This document shows, piece after piece, positions 13,921 through 21,421 of a stretch of 24,426 nucleotides of DNA. The stretch lies in IMG/VR virus record IMGVR_UViG_3300017763_003342, positions 1-24,426 of that record. One strand, given 5' to 3'. The stretch comes from a virus. The translations under genes and the position numbers were made by a program. The stretch's first letter is position 1; every line of letters begins with the position of its first letter. Below the pieces are notes generated by a model. The model ran no database searches, was not told the origin of the DNA, and was given only the letters and a program-made list of their open reading frames with translations.

Positions 13921-15251
13921 CAATAATATCGTCTGGACAAATAGCTTTACAAGATGGAGGAACTAATCCATCAAGCACAGTAGAAAATAAGTTATACGAT
14001 AATACCATGATTTCAGGTGTCGATGGATTATTGACGGTAGAGAGAAGGTATGAACTTTCAAGTGGAGATCAATTTCAAAATTTTACAGAATGGCAAGGAG
14101 ATCATTATGGGTTTCATGCAAATCATCTTGCTTCAGGCGTACAAGGAAATCCTGTATTTGGTTTTTTAGGTAGTGTCGGGGGTGGATCGGGCCATCTTCC
14201 AGCTGGTAATTTTAGATGTCAATCTTTATCAAATATTGGATCAGCCACAACTGCATTTACAGATGGTAGTGGAACCACAAGGACTATAAGAGCTATAACA
14301 TGGGGAATTCCAGATACATCTCCATCACCAAACACTAACAGCAAATGGTTCATATTTGGTCTCAGCGGAACAGGTATTAGTAATAGCGATACTACATTTA
14401 AAAGTATAAAAATTACTAAACCTGGTGGATCACAACAAACATTTACAAGATCTAGTGCATCACAATACAGTTCATCCGATAATGGTGGTACTGCATGGGC
14501 TTGGGAAGTTGATAGTTCTGGTACAACTACAATAGATAATTTAGGAACAAGTGGAACTGGTTGGGATGTAGAAATATATGGTGCAGATATCACAACATCA
14601 TTTAATAATGGAATTGCTGAAGAACATGGTGGAGCAGATAGTTCTGATGTTAAAATGTCAGATTATTACACTAATGGAACCTTTTTAGGATCCGTATCAG
14701 GTGTTCCATCTACTGGCGAAATAAAATTTTCAGACTTTTTAGGTACAACCGCAACAGCTCAAGGTATACATTCATTTACCATGACACCAAAATGGCAGGT
14801 TGTACAAATGGGCCAAGCTAGCTCTTATATTTATTCATCTGGTTATTATGATGCTTATGGTTCCAACTCTGGTACTTTATCTGATGATACATTTCCTAAT
14901 ACTGGAACAATAAATTTCGGTGGAAGTAATAGAACAGCTAATTCATTGACAATAGGTACTTTTAGAAATTCTTCTTTTAATAATACAACCAATGGTACTT
15001 ATTTTGGTTTAACTATAACTTGTGATAGTGCCTTTACAAATGCTGGATTTACAAATATAAAAATTTATTTAAATAGTACTTCTGCATCTGGAACACCAGA
15101 TAAAACATTAGCTAGAACAAATGCATTCTTTTATGCATACCAATCGTCAGGCACATATTACGGCATTTGGACATGGTCGGAAACTAATGCATTTTCAACG
15201 TACTTTGGAACTTCTTCTAGCAATAATGATAGTTTTATAGTAATTGATTAA
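13917..15251 (+). CDS. Tail-fibre-like virion protein
   Basis: A 444-residue protein rich in Gly, Ser, Thr and Asn with little charge, as in beta-structured phage fibres and adhesins. Near residues 240-280 it has the fibre-module signature MSDYYTNGTFLGSVSGVPST followed by GEIKFSDFLG, which I know from virion structural proteins of marine T4-like phages. The C-terminal domain (about 285-444) is Tyr/Ser/Asn-rich and may be the receptor-binding part. It is translationally coupled to the 13654 gene, and a paralogous module lies in the next gene. It probably sits at the distal tail. Receptor is unknown. Confidence 0.7.
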   Translation: MTIISSGQIALQDGGTNPSSTVENKLYDNTMISGVDGLLTVERRYELSSGDQFQNFTEWQGDHYGFHANHLASGVQGNPVFGFLGSVGGGSGHLPAGNFRCQSLSNIGSATTAFTDGSGTTRTIRAITWGIPDTSPSPNTNSKWFIFGLSGTGISNSDTTFKSIKITKPGGSQQTFTRSSASQYSSSDNGGTAWAWEVDSSGTTTIDNLGTSGTGWDVEIYGADITTSFNNGIAEEHGGADSSDVKMSDYYTNGTFLGSVSGVPSTGEIKFSDFLGTTATAQGIHSFTMTPKWQVVQMGQASSYIYSSGYYDAYGSNSGTLSDDTFPNTGTINFGGSNRTANSLTIGTFRNSSFNNTTNGTYFGLTITCDSAFTNAGFTNIKIYLNSTSASGTPDKTLARTNAFFYAYQSSGTYYGIWTWSETNAFSTYFGTSSSNNDSFIVID

Positions 15252-15252
15252 T

Positions 15253-15260
15253 TATAAATA
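15253..15260 (+). promoter_or_regulatory. T4 late-type promoter TATAAATA (second fibre-like gene)
   Basis: Exact late core 16 bases before ATG 15277, in the short gap between two structural genes. At T4 spacing the SD AGGA (15265-15268) would sit at the very 5' end of the mRNA. Confidence 0.65.
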
Positions 15261-15276
15261 ATATAGGAAATAAAAA

Positions 15277-16059
15277 ATGCCATTACCAACAACTAACATA
15301 TCACTAAATGCAATCCACACAGAAGTAGGTGGATCATCAGCTACGACTGTTTCATTAAATGACGCAGATGTTAGAGGAATAGGAAATCCTAGTTCCACAT
15401 ATGATGGCGGTGATGGTATTAATACAACATCTGGTAGTACTATTTCAATCGGAGAATTTAGAGGGGCTGAAGATACAGCTAACTTTGAATTATTAACAGC
15501 TAATGCAAACGGCGTTAGAAATTCTAGTTCAGGTTTAGGAATGACCGGAACTAGAACAGTAACCTCAGGAATTGTGTTTTTAAATCCAGTTGGGTTATAT
15601 GCAAAAGCTACTCTAAATAATAATGTTGTAACTTTAGAATTCAAAGAATATAATTCAGCACCAACATCTACTTATTATAAGCCAAGTGGAACACAGACTA
15701 CATTATCAACTACTTATATTAATAGTGGATCAAGAACTTATGCATCAGGAGCTGTTGATGCAATGAAAATAAATTTTTCTTATCAGTTAACAGATTCTAC
15801 AGGTACTGGATCAGTACAAAATGCGTTCTCAGGACATGGAGCTACTTATGGTCCATATAGCTTCCACACCGTATCAAATGGTCAATCAGTCGGCGGTGGA
15901 ATATACGCTAATGCGACTGCAGAATGTTACACACAATCTGAAAGAAGTATTACAGTAACTGCAACATTAACATTAAGAGGCACTGGTTATAATGATACTG
16001 TGGTAGCAACGCATACTGGTTCATTTAGTAGTTTCTCTAATTCAAATAATTGTTTCTAG
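15277..16059 (+). CDS. Tail-fibre-like virion protein, second copy
   Basis: A 260-residue Gly/Ser/Thr/Asn-rich protein. Its first 70 residues hold the same kind of fibre module as the preceding gene (VSLNDADVRGI, then SGSTISIGEFRGA). The rest is predicted beta structure (TLNNNVVTLEFKEY, ITVTATLTLRGTGYNDTV). It has its own late promoter. Shared modules suggest that the two proteins assemble at the same tail structure. No enzymatic motif is visible. The lone cysteines near the end (AECYTQ, NNCF) are unusual for fibres. Confidence 0.68.
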   Translation: MPLPTTNISLNAIHTEVGGSSATTVSLNDADVRGIGNPSSTYDGGDGINTTSGSTISIGEFRGAEDTANFELLTANANGVRNSSSGLGMTGTRTVTSGIVFLNPVGLYAKATLNNNVVTLEFKEYNSAPTSTYYKPSGTQTTLSTTYINSGSRTYASGAVDAMKINFSYQLTDSTGTGSVQNAFSGHGATYGPYSFHTVSNGQSVGGGIYANATAECYTQSERSITVTATLTLRGTGYNDTVVATHTGSFSSFSNSNNCF

Positions 16060-16067
16060 GATAATAT

Positions 16068-16421
16068 ATGGCATTTTTAAATTATAAAACACAATTAATA
16101 AGAGACGAATCAAATGTCTCATCAATATATAAAGTTACAGTTGAAAGGCATAGTGCAACAACTGAATTAACACAAACATATAATGATGAAGATGGTAATG
16201 AACAAAGTTATACATATGATGGATTTATAGATGATACAGTCTTAGATTCTAGAATTATAACCTACGGTATACCAGAAGCTGATAAAACTAGCGTAGTTCC
16301 TGGCCATCCACATGTACATGAAGAAGAGATTGAATATCAAGAATGTGCAACAAAATGGTTAAATGCTGTTAAACAAACAGCTGAATATACGACAGCAAAA
16401 GAAGAATTACTAGGAGAGTAA
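16068..16421 (+). CDS. Hypothetical protein in structural block (117 residues)
   Basis: An acidic soluble protein beginning MAFLNYKTQLIRDESNVSSI, with a Tyr/Asp/Thr-rich middle (TYNDEDGNEQSYTYDGFIDD) and a His-rich patch (VPGHPHVHEEEIEY). AGGA upstream precedes the ATG, and it lies between fibre-like and lysozyme genes on the same late transcript. I do not recognise the family. The position allows a fibre accessory or assembly factor. The HPHVH patch could bind metal. Both are guesses. Confidence 0.6.
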   Translation: MAFLNYKTQLIRDESNVSSIYKVTVERHSATTELTQTYNDEDGNEQSYTYDGFIDDTVLDSRIITYGIPEADKTSVVPGHPHVHEEEIEYQECATKWLNAVKQTAEYTTAKEELLGE

Positions 16422-16424
16422 ATT

Positions 16425-16889
16425 ATGTTTTTTAATAAAAATAAAGATATTGATGTAGATCAATTAAGAGAACAATTAATAATAGACGAGGGACAAGTAA
16501 ATGAAATATATCATGATCACCTTGGCTATGCTACATTTGGCATTGGACACTTGGTATTGGAAGGAGACCCAGAATTCGGGTTGGCGTTGGGTACTGCAGT
16601 CTCAGAGGATAGAGTTATATCATGCTTCGCCAAGGATGTAGAGACAGTCATTAGTGATTGCAAAAAATTGCATGATGGTTGGGACGGCTACCCACAAGAG
16701 GTTAAACAAGTTGTCGCAAATATGATGTTTAATATGGGACTTACGCGCTTAAGTAAATTTAAAAAACACAACGCAGCGCTGCAATGTGGAGATTGGAAGG
16801 AGGCGGCTGTCGAAGGCCGTGATTCAAAATGGTACAGACAAGTGACGAACAGAGCAGAAAGACTCATGTTGAGACTCGAGGCGATGTAA
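16425..16889 (+). CDS. T4-type lysozyme (endolysin, GH24)
   Basis: A 154-residue muramidase that cuts the glycan strands of peptidoglycan. The catalytic triad has exact T4 spacing: Glu22 (IIDEG), Asp31 (IYHDHLG) and Thr37 (YATFGIGH), with 9 and 6 residue steps as in T4 lysozyme (11, 20, 26). VANMMFNMG and SKWYRQVTNRAERL match the C-lobe. There is no signal peptide, so a holin is needed. It has about 11 extra N-terminal residues compared with T4. The gene body (about 16500-16880) is clearly richer in G+C than its flanks, suggesting separate history or codon selection. Confidence 0.94.
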   Translation: MFFNKNKDIDVDQLREQLIIDEGQVNEIYHDHLGYATFGIGHLVLEGDPEFGLALGTAVSEDRVISCFAKDVETVISDCKKLHDGWDGYPQEVKQVVANMMFNMGLTRLSKFKKHNAALQCGDWKEAAVEGRDSKWYRQVTNRAERLMLRLEAM

Positions 16890-17023
16890 ATTATTATCAT
16901 ACTAATGAAACACAAACTAATAAAGGTTGGCATTGGTGTTATGATAAAAAAGGGTATTTTAGATACTCAGATTGGTTTAAAACTAAAAAGGAAATAGGAG
17001 AAAAATATGGCTTCAACAGTTAA
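16829..17023 (+). CDS. Small Trp/Tyr-rich hypothetical protein (start uncertain)
   Basis: A frame of 64 residues whose second half, GWHWCYDKKGYFRYSDWFKT then KKEIGEKYGFNS, looks like real protein and resembles short tail segments of marine phage proteins. The first ATG lies within the lysozyme gene (61-base overlap) and has no clear SD. The N-terminal 20 residues look like shadow sequence, so the true start may be later at a non-ATG codon. The 3' end overlaps the next gene by 17 bases. Function is unknown. Confidence 0.5.
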   Translation: MVQTSDEQSRKTHVETRGDVNYYHTNETQTNKGWHWCYDKKGYFRYSDWFKTKKEIGEKYGFNS

Positions 17024-17261
17024 ACTATTAGGCTCAGAAGTAAATTTAGCATCAGCAACTAACGTTGGAAATGCTAAATTAGTAAGAGTACTTAATAACA
17101 AAACAAGTGTTCAGGCAATTACACAAAAAAATGCTAGTGGTACAACACTAGCAACTGTTACTTTAGCAGCTGGAGAAGTTGCATATATTGAAAAGGGAGG
17201 CCAAGATACTTTAACTGGCTTAGCTTCTTCATTAGCAGTAAGTGTAGCATTTACTAATTAA
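17007..17261 (+). CDS. Small conserved phage protein, possible virion protein
   Basis: An 84-residue Ala/Thr/Ser/Val-rich protein starting MASTVKLLGSEVNLASATNV, with an alternating beta pattern (TTLATVTLAAGEVAYIEKGG). The MASTVKLLGS start and ...VEYIEK-type middle recur in many marine T4-like phages, often near structural genes. Composition suggests a small beta-sandwich such as a decoration or adaptor protein. No experiment is known to me. AATAGGAGAA upstream is a good SD. It overlaps the preceding gene by 17 bases. Confidence 0.72.
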   Translation: MASTVKLLGSEVNLASATNVGNAKLVRVLNNKTSVQAITQKNASGTTLATVTLAAGEVAYIEKGGQDTLTGLASSLAVSVAFTN

Positions 17262-17288
17262 TGAGGGCATTTCTCTTAGGAGAATATA

Positions 17289-17606
17289 ATGTTCGATTTA
17301 ACAGACACAGCATTAATTGAAACGCTCAAAAAAACCGAAGAATCGGGAAGCACCGATATACGTATTGGTGTTACTGGTGGCGGTTGTAATGGTTATGAGT
17401 ATGTTATACAATGGTGCGAAAAAATTAGAAGAGATGACCATATCTTAGATTATGGAAAATTTCAAATAATTATAGATAATGAATCCCTTGAATATCTGAA
17501 GGATGCCCAATTAGATTGGGTAACCGAAGGATTAAATTCCTTTTATAAAATAATCAACCCCCTGGAAACGGCATCATGTGGATGCGGTGTTTCCGTTTCT
17601 TTTTGA
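17289..17606 (+). CDS. A-type Fe-S carrier (IscA/HesB-like)
   Basis: A 105-residue protein of the HesB/IscA family, which carries or delivers Fe-S clusters. The three ligand cysteines are present at usual spacing: Cys33 in GGGCNGYEY and Cys97 and Cys99 in SCGCG near the C-terminus. The central IDNESLEYLKDAQLDW matches the family fold. The length is normal. AGGAGA precedes the ATG. A phage copy could help mature phage or host Fe-S enzymes during infection, but no obvious Fe-S enzyme is in this window. A terminator overlaps the gene's last codons. Confidence 0.9.
   Translation: MFDLTDTALIETLKKTEESGSTDIRIGVTGGGCNGYEYVIQWCEKIRRDDHILDYGKFQIIIDNESLEYLKDAQLDWVTEGLNSFYKIINPLETASCGCGVSVSF
17564..17605 (+). 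terminator. Rho-independent terminator inside 3' end of the Fe-S carrier gene
   Basis: GGAAAC at 17564-17569 pairs with GTTTCC ending 17594, and GCATC pairs with GATGC inside, around a short ATGTG loop with a small bulge. It is followed by the T-rich tract GTTTCTTTTT (to 17605). The hairpin is built from the codons for the SCGCG metal-binding motif. It would separate the structural/lysozyme transcript from the next late promoter. Confidence 0.65.
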
Positions 17607-17623
17607 TTTAAGATCACAATTAT

Positions 17624-17631
17624 TATAAATA
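17624..17631 (+). promoter_or_regulatory. T4 late-type promoter TATAAATA (holin-like/curli operon)
   Basis: Exact late core in the only gap before the 17637 gene, directly after a terminator. It ends five bases before the ATG, so transcription at T4 spacing would start at or next to the A of the start codon. No other promoter is seen from here to 24228, so it may drive the whole holin-like, curli, FecR and cyclase block. Confidence 0.6.
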
Positions 17632-17636
17632 AACGT

Positions 17637-17933
17637 ATGGATGAAGTGTTTAAGTTGATTGCTGATGTAGGAGCACCTATAGCCGGATCAATCATCATGG
17701 GCGTTTTTATATTTATTGTTATAAAGCAAATCCTTGCTGGTATAATAGACCAAATAAAGACTCTCACGATGTTTTGCCAATCTTTGGAGAATAGAGCGAG
17801 AACAATGAGCAACGAAATCATAAAAATCGACTTATTAGTATCTAGTGCATTAGATTTACCACCAGATATTGATAGAATAGCTCGTGCAGAAAACTTTATC
17901 GAAGATGGTAAACTTGATGTGAGAAGAGATTAA
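17637..17933 (+). CDS. Small membrane protein, holin candidate 1
   Basis: A 98-residue protein with a short periplasm-or-cytoplasm start (MDEVFKLIADVGAPIAGS), one membrane helix (about 12-30) and a helical cytoplasmic-type tail (DQIKTLTMFCQSLENRARTM) ending in charged residues. N-terminal pattern and size match the following gene, suggesting a tandem duplication. Single-helix proteins with coiled-coil tails of this kind act as holins in some phages (BhlA/UviB type), and lysozyme lies 750 bases upstream. The holin role is inference. There is no SD, consistent with a leaderless mRNA from the late box. Confidence 0.68.
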   Translation: MDEVFKLIADVGAPIAGSIIMGVFIFIVIKQILAGIIDQIKTLTMFCQSLENRARTMSNEIIKIDLLVSSALDLPPDIDRIARAENFIEDGKLDVRRD

Positions 17934-18205
17934 TGGACATTGGACAATTAGTATCAGATTATGGATTTCCAGCAGTTATGGCTGTAGGAATGGGTTATTT
18001 TATTTGGTATATTTGGCACTTTATTAATACGGTGATTGAGCCTGAGCTAGAAAAAATGCACATGGCTTTAATTAGAGTAATAGATCAAACAAGGATGTTA
18101 GATCAAGATATGATAAGATTACAGCAAAAAGTAAATGTAGTTTTAAGGTATAAAGAAAATGCAAAGAAGAAGCGAGGAAAAAGAAATGAAAAGCAAAATA
18201 ATTAA
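17933..18205 (+). CDS. Small membrane protein, holin candidate 2 (BhlA-like plan)
   Basis: A 90-residue protein: short N-terminus (MDIGQLVSDYGFP), one membrane helix rich in Gly, Trp and Tyr (about 12-32), a coiled-coil stretch (about 38-75, LDQDMIRLQQKVNVVL) and a very basic end (KENAKKKRGKRNEK). This order is that of BhlA/UviB-type holins. It overlaps the previous gene by one base and csgF by 20 bases, so translation of the curli genes follows directly from it. Holin activity is not proven by sequence, and the pair might instead anchor something else in the inner membrane. Confidence 0.68.
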   Translation: MDIGQLVSDYGFPAVMAVGMGYFIWYIWHFINTVIEPELEKMHMALIRVIDQTRMLDQDMIRLQQKVNVVLRYKENAKKKRGKRNEKQNN

Positions 18206-18713
18206 TTTTATATTTATTTTTACGCTATTATTAATAGCAACACCATCATCACAAGCTGATGAATTAGTACATAAATTTAAAAGTCCTTCCTTTAGTGGTA
18301 TAGGGACTTCATCACACTATTTAACTATAGAAAACCAAGAATTCTCACGTAAAAAAGCAATTGCTGATGATATTGAAGCTGCTTTATTACAAGCTGAGCG
18401 AGATGCAGAAAACACAACTCTAGCTAAATTTATGAGAAACCTAGAAAGCAGGATATATGCTCAACTTAGTAAACAGTTGGTAGAAAGTTTATTTTCTACT
18501 TGCGATATTACCGACCCAGCATGTCAACAATCAAGCTTTGGTAGTTTTGTATTAGAAGGTAATACTATTACTTACCAAAGAACAACTTGTGATGCATCAA
18601 TATATGCATGTGTACAAGATGAAGAAGTTATAATTATGACAATTACCGCAGAAGATGGATCTGAAACTACGATAGTTATTCCTATAGGAGCTGGAAGTGC
18701 TGGAACAGGCTAA
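18186..18713 (+). CDS. csgF: Curli assembly protein CsgF-like
   Basis: A 175-residue exported protein: signal peptide (about 1-24, ending SSQA), then ELVHKFKSPSFSGIG. This aligns with the N-terminus of E. coli CsgF (TFQFRNPNFGG), the part that plugs into the CsgG pore. The middle is helical (AALLQAERDAENTTLAKFM), and the C-terminus VIIMTITAEDGSETTIVI mirrors the CsgF end. It is longer than E. coli CsgF and has two cysteine pairs (106/113, 135/142) that E. coli CsgF lacks. GAGGA before ATG 18186 fixes the start. It overlaps csgG by 17 bases. Role: couples the CsgG channel to fibre nucleation outside the cell. Confidence 0.85.
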   Translation: MKSKIINFIFIFTLLLIATPSSQADELVHKFKSPSFSGIGTSSHYLTIENQEFSRKKAIADDIEAALLQAERDAENTTLAKFMRNLESRIYAQLSKQLVESLFSTCDITDPACQQSSFGSFVLEGNTITYQRTTCDASIYACVQDEEVIIMTITAEDGSETTIVIPIGAGSAGTG

Positions 18714-19590
18714 AAAAGCAATATCACTATTATCAGTAATAGTACTAACAAGTTGTGCTGGGATGCCTAGTATGACTGATAGCTGTAAAGATAGCTTAAT
18801 GGAATATTATGGCGAATGTAGAGAAAAGCCAATAGTAGTTCACTTACCAACACATAAGGAATTATTAGAATTACCAGCACCAGAAAAACAACCTGTGGTG
18901 GCAGTATATAATTTTCCAGATTTAACAGGACAAAGAAAACAAAAAGGAGATTCAGCTTTATTTTCAACAGCCGTTTCACAAGGAGCATCTACTATGTTAA
19001 TAGATGCTTTAAAAACTGCTGGTGGTGGAAGCTGGTTTAGAGTTGTCGAAAGAGTAGGTCTGGATCATTTAACTAGAGAAAGACAAATAGTTAGAACAAC
19101 TAGAGAACAATATGGCGAAGAGGACGAAACAGGATTAGCTCCTTTACTTTTCGCTGGAATCATTCTTGAGGGAGGTGTCATTGGATTTGATACTAACATC
19201 GAGACTGGGGGTGCAGGAGCACGATATCTTGGAGTAGGAACTTCGCGAGCCTATAGAAGAGATATAGTTACTGTACATTTAAGAGCCGTTAGCACATTGA
19301 CGGGTGAAGTTTTACTTAATGTGCAAACATCAAAAACCATTTTGGCTGTCGCTAATGGATATGATGTTTTTAAATTCGTCGATATGAGTACTCAGCTTGT
19401 AGAAATAGAAGATGGGATAACTGAAAATGAATCCGTGACACGGTCACTTCGATCAACAATTGAAGCAGCTGTGTTGGAACTAATATACCAGGGTCATGAC
19501 AGAGACTTTTGGGAAATAAAAGCAGGACATCGTCACCCTCATCAGGATGATGGGAATAACGATAAACACGCTTTAAACGAGGAAAACTAA
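18697..19590 (+). CDS. csgG: Curli secretion channel CsgG-like lipoprotein
   Basis: A 297-residue outer-membrane lipoprotein that in bacteria forms a nonameric curli export pore. It starts with GTG 18697, preceded by AGGAG at 18686-18690, and has lipobox VLTSC (Cys20). CsgG signatures are clear: VVAVYNFPDLTGQ (67-79), FSTAVSQGASTMLIDAL (89-105), ILEGGVIGFDTN (157-167), GGAGARYLGVG (171-181), VTVHLRAVSTLTGEVL (191-206), TSKTI, and HDRDFWEI near the end. The pore-constriction loop keeps the Phe (89) but not the Asn and Tyr of E. coli. A Cys pair (30/41) is extra. The 3' half is richer in G+C than the 5' half. Confidence 0.95.
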   Translation: MLEQAKKAISLLSVIVLTSCAGMPSMTDSCKDSLMEYYGECREKPIVVHLPTHKELLELPAPEKQPVVAVYNFPDLTGQRKQKGDSALFSTAVSQGASTMLIDALKTAGGGSWFRVVERVGLDHLTRERQIVRTTREQYGEEDETGLAPLLFAGIILEGGVIGFDTNIETGGAGARYLGVGTSRAYRRDIVTVHLRAVSTLTGEVLLNVQTSKTILAVANGYDVFKFVDMSTQLVEIEDGITENESVTRSLRSTIEAAVLELIYQGHDRDFWEIKAGHRHPHQDDGNNDKHALNEEN

Positions 19591-20319
19591 ATGAAAATGT
19601 TAAATAGATATATCGCATTTGCAATTTTGTTATGCCCTATAGTTGCTTTTGCCGGCACTAATGACAACAAGATCTTACTCGACCAGAGTGGAGATACACT
19701 AAACTTAACTATTGACCAAGTAGGTTATGGTAATAAGTTATGTGGATCTATTTCTAGTGGCGATTGTGCTACTGATTGGGTCTTGACTGGTAACACTGTG
19801 ACTATGGACATTGATATGCTAGGTAATTTAAACCAAATCTTCGGACCAACCTTATTTGATAATACTGACGTTGACTTAAAGTTAACAGGTAATAGCAATA
19901 TTTGGGATTGGAACGTAGGATATGGTGGAAGTGCTGATGCTTCAGTCGTTGATGTAGCAGTAACTGGAAACTCAAATACATTCGATATAGATTGGGGCTA
20001 CGCAGCTTCAGCTGAAAGATTGGATTTTGATCTAGATATTACTGGTGGATCTAACGTCTGGGATATCAATATTGATGCTGATGACGTTACATGGAATGTT
20101 GACGTAGTTGGATCTTCAAATAATTTTATGACAGCACAAACAGATGGTTCTGATCAATCTCTAACTATGGAGTGGATTGGAAGTAGTGGTGATATTGATA
20201 TCACTCAATCATCTGGCACATGCCCAACAGGTATAACAAGCTGTTATGGAGTAATTAATGCAGAATTCGATACTGAAAACGCTGTGGTTAATATCGTCCA
20301 AAAAGATACTACTGACTAG
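19591..20319 (+). CDS. Secreted curlin-repeat-like protein 1 (Asp/Asn-rich)
   Basis: A 242-residue exported protein: signal peptide (about 1-21, ending VAFA), then about seven degenerate curlin-like strand-turn-strand units centred on G45 (LNLTIDQVGYGN), G78, G100 (LKLTGNSN), G126 (VAVTGNSN), G152, G174 and G197, spaced 22-33 residues apart. Each has alternating hydrophobic residues before a G-x-x-N turn. The Gln ladder of CsgA is largely replaced by Asp and Asn, making it very acidic. Cys pairs at 51/59 and 211/218 bracket short loops. GAGGA precedes the ATG. It follows csgG at once, so it is the probable substrate of that pore. Confidence 0.72.
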   Translation: MKMLNRYIAFAILLCPIVAFAGTNDNKILLDQSGDTLNLTIDQVGYGNKLCGSISSGDCATDWVLTGNTVTMDIDMLGNLNQIFGPTLFDNTDVDLKLTGNSNIWDWNVGYGGSADASVVDVAVTGNSNTFDIDWGYAASAERLDFDLDITGGSNVWDINIDADDVTWNVDVVGSSNNFMTAQTDGSDQSLTMEWIGSSGDIDITQSSGTCPTGITSCYGVINAEFDTENAVVNIVQKDTTD

Positions 20320-21421
20320 TTTATTAGTTAGTACGTTTTCTTTTGCAGATGATATAGGCGGTATAGAAGAACATAAGGGCAGTGGTGGTATAACACGCTC
20401 AGGCGAAAATATTACCACTGAACTTGGTTTAGCTATACAGCAAATGGATCATGTAGAAACAGCTAAAGGCCGTATGCTACTAAAGTTCTTAGACGATTCA
20501 GTTGTTCGTTTAACTGAACACACTGAAGTAACGCTTACTGAATATTACTACGATCCTAATAAAAAGGCTGATGCTAATATGACTATGAAATTCGTGGCTG
20601 GTACAGCGCGATTTTCAACTGGAAGATTAGGTTTAGTACCAAAAGAAAATATAAAAATAGAAACTCCAACTGCCACTATAGCGGTTAGAGGTACAGATTT
20701 CACAACCTCGGTTGATGAATTGGGAAGAAGCTTAGTTATACTTCTACCTGAAACTGAATGTACAATTGACGGTGACTGTTCTCCAAGTGGTGAAATAACG
20801 GTTACTAACGAAGGAGGTGTTGTTACACTTAGTGAAGCTTATCAAGCAACGATGGTTTCAAGTTTTAACACAATTCCAAGTCAACCAGTTGTATTAGATA
20901 ATATTAACTTAAATATGATAGACAATATGTTTATCGTGAGTCCACCAAATGAAATTGAAGAAAAACAAGATGAAGGAAGTAATGGAACTGGGAATGCTGA
21001 TAACAATATTCTGGATTTTACTGATCTCGATACAGACTACCTAGCTGATGATTTTTTAGCTGAGGATAATCTAGAGTTTAATGAACTCGATATGGATTTA
21101 TTAGATGTCGACTTTCTACAAGACATATTGGTGGCATTGGAAAAAGTAAGTATCTTTAATCGTAGATCAGCACTAGATAGTTCATCAGGCGATATACAAG
21201 GAACTTTAGCCCCAGGGTTCGATAAAGATACACAATATAATACTATAATTGACCAAGGGGCTGGTCAAATATGGTTCTATAGAGAAGTAAACGGAGTAAT
21301 TTCTGTTAAAATACCTATAGGAACTAATTTAACTTTGGATACAGAAAATGAAGGTAGAAAAAATAACATTATTGTTGGCGATGGCCAGTCTGTTATTATC
21401 ATCATTCGTCAAGGCGGATAA
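20258..21421 (+). CDS. Secreted FecR-domain protein
   Basis: A 387-residue exported protein: signal peptide (about 1-30, ending FSFA), a FecR domain (about 55-165) with LLKFLDDSVVRLTEHTEV, FVAGTARFSTGRLG and the hallmark ETPTATIAVRGTDFT. Then a linker with a Cys pair (168/174) and an acidic, Leu/Asp/Phe-repeat segment (about 248-290, LDFTDLDTDYLADDFLAED). There is no inner-membrane helix or sigma-factor-binding N-terminus, so it is not a classical anti-sigma FecR. It begins 62 bases inside the curlin 1 gene, with GGAG before ATG 20258. FecR domains of this free periplasmic type are, to my recollection, often encoded beside CHASE2 cyclases, as here. Confidence 0.85.
   Translation: MQNSILKTLWLISSKKILLTSLLVSTFSFADDIGGIEEHKGSGGITRSGENITTELGLAIQQMDHVETAKGRMLLKFLDDSVVRLTEHTEVTLTEYYYDPNKKADANMTMKFVAGTARFSTGRLGLVPKENIKIETPTATIAVRGTDFTTSVDELGRSLVILLPETECTIDGDCSPSGEITVTNEGGVVTLSEAYQATMVSSFNTIPSQPVVLDNINLNMIDNMFIVSPPNEIEEKQDEGSNGTGNADNNILDFTDLDTDYLADDFLAEDNLEFNELDMDLLDVDFLQDILVALEKVSIFNRRSALDSSSGDIQGTLAPGFDKDTQYNTIIDQGAGQIWFYREVNGVISVKIPIGTNLTLDTENEGRKNNIIVGDGQSVIIIIRQGG

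Noticed and set aside
14219-14593. Minus-strand open frame of 124 codons opposite the fibre-like gene
   Set aside because: A Val/Pro/Leu-rich shadow of a Gly/Ser/Thr-rich fibre gene with no homologous-looking motif.
17738-17746. TGG-TATAAT extended -10 inside the first holin-like gene
   Set aside because: No TGTAC-type or TTGACA-like -35 is found 17 or 18 bases upstream (GTTATA, TGTTAT), so it does not match the promoter family.
19271-19300. CTGTACATTT inside csgG resembling the promoter -35
   Set aside because: The position 17 bases downstream reads CATTGA, not a -10, and it is in coding sequence.
19730-20110. Recurrent GGTAATA/GGAAACTCAAAT-type DNA similarity in curlin 1 as a possible repeat array
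   Set aside because: The similarity follows the protein repeats (G-N-S-N turns) and the DNA copies are too divergent to be a DNA repeat or CRISPR array.
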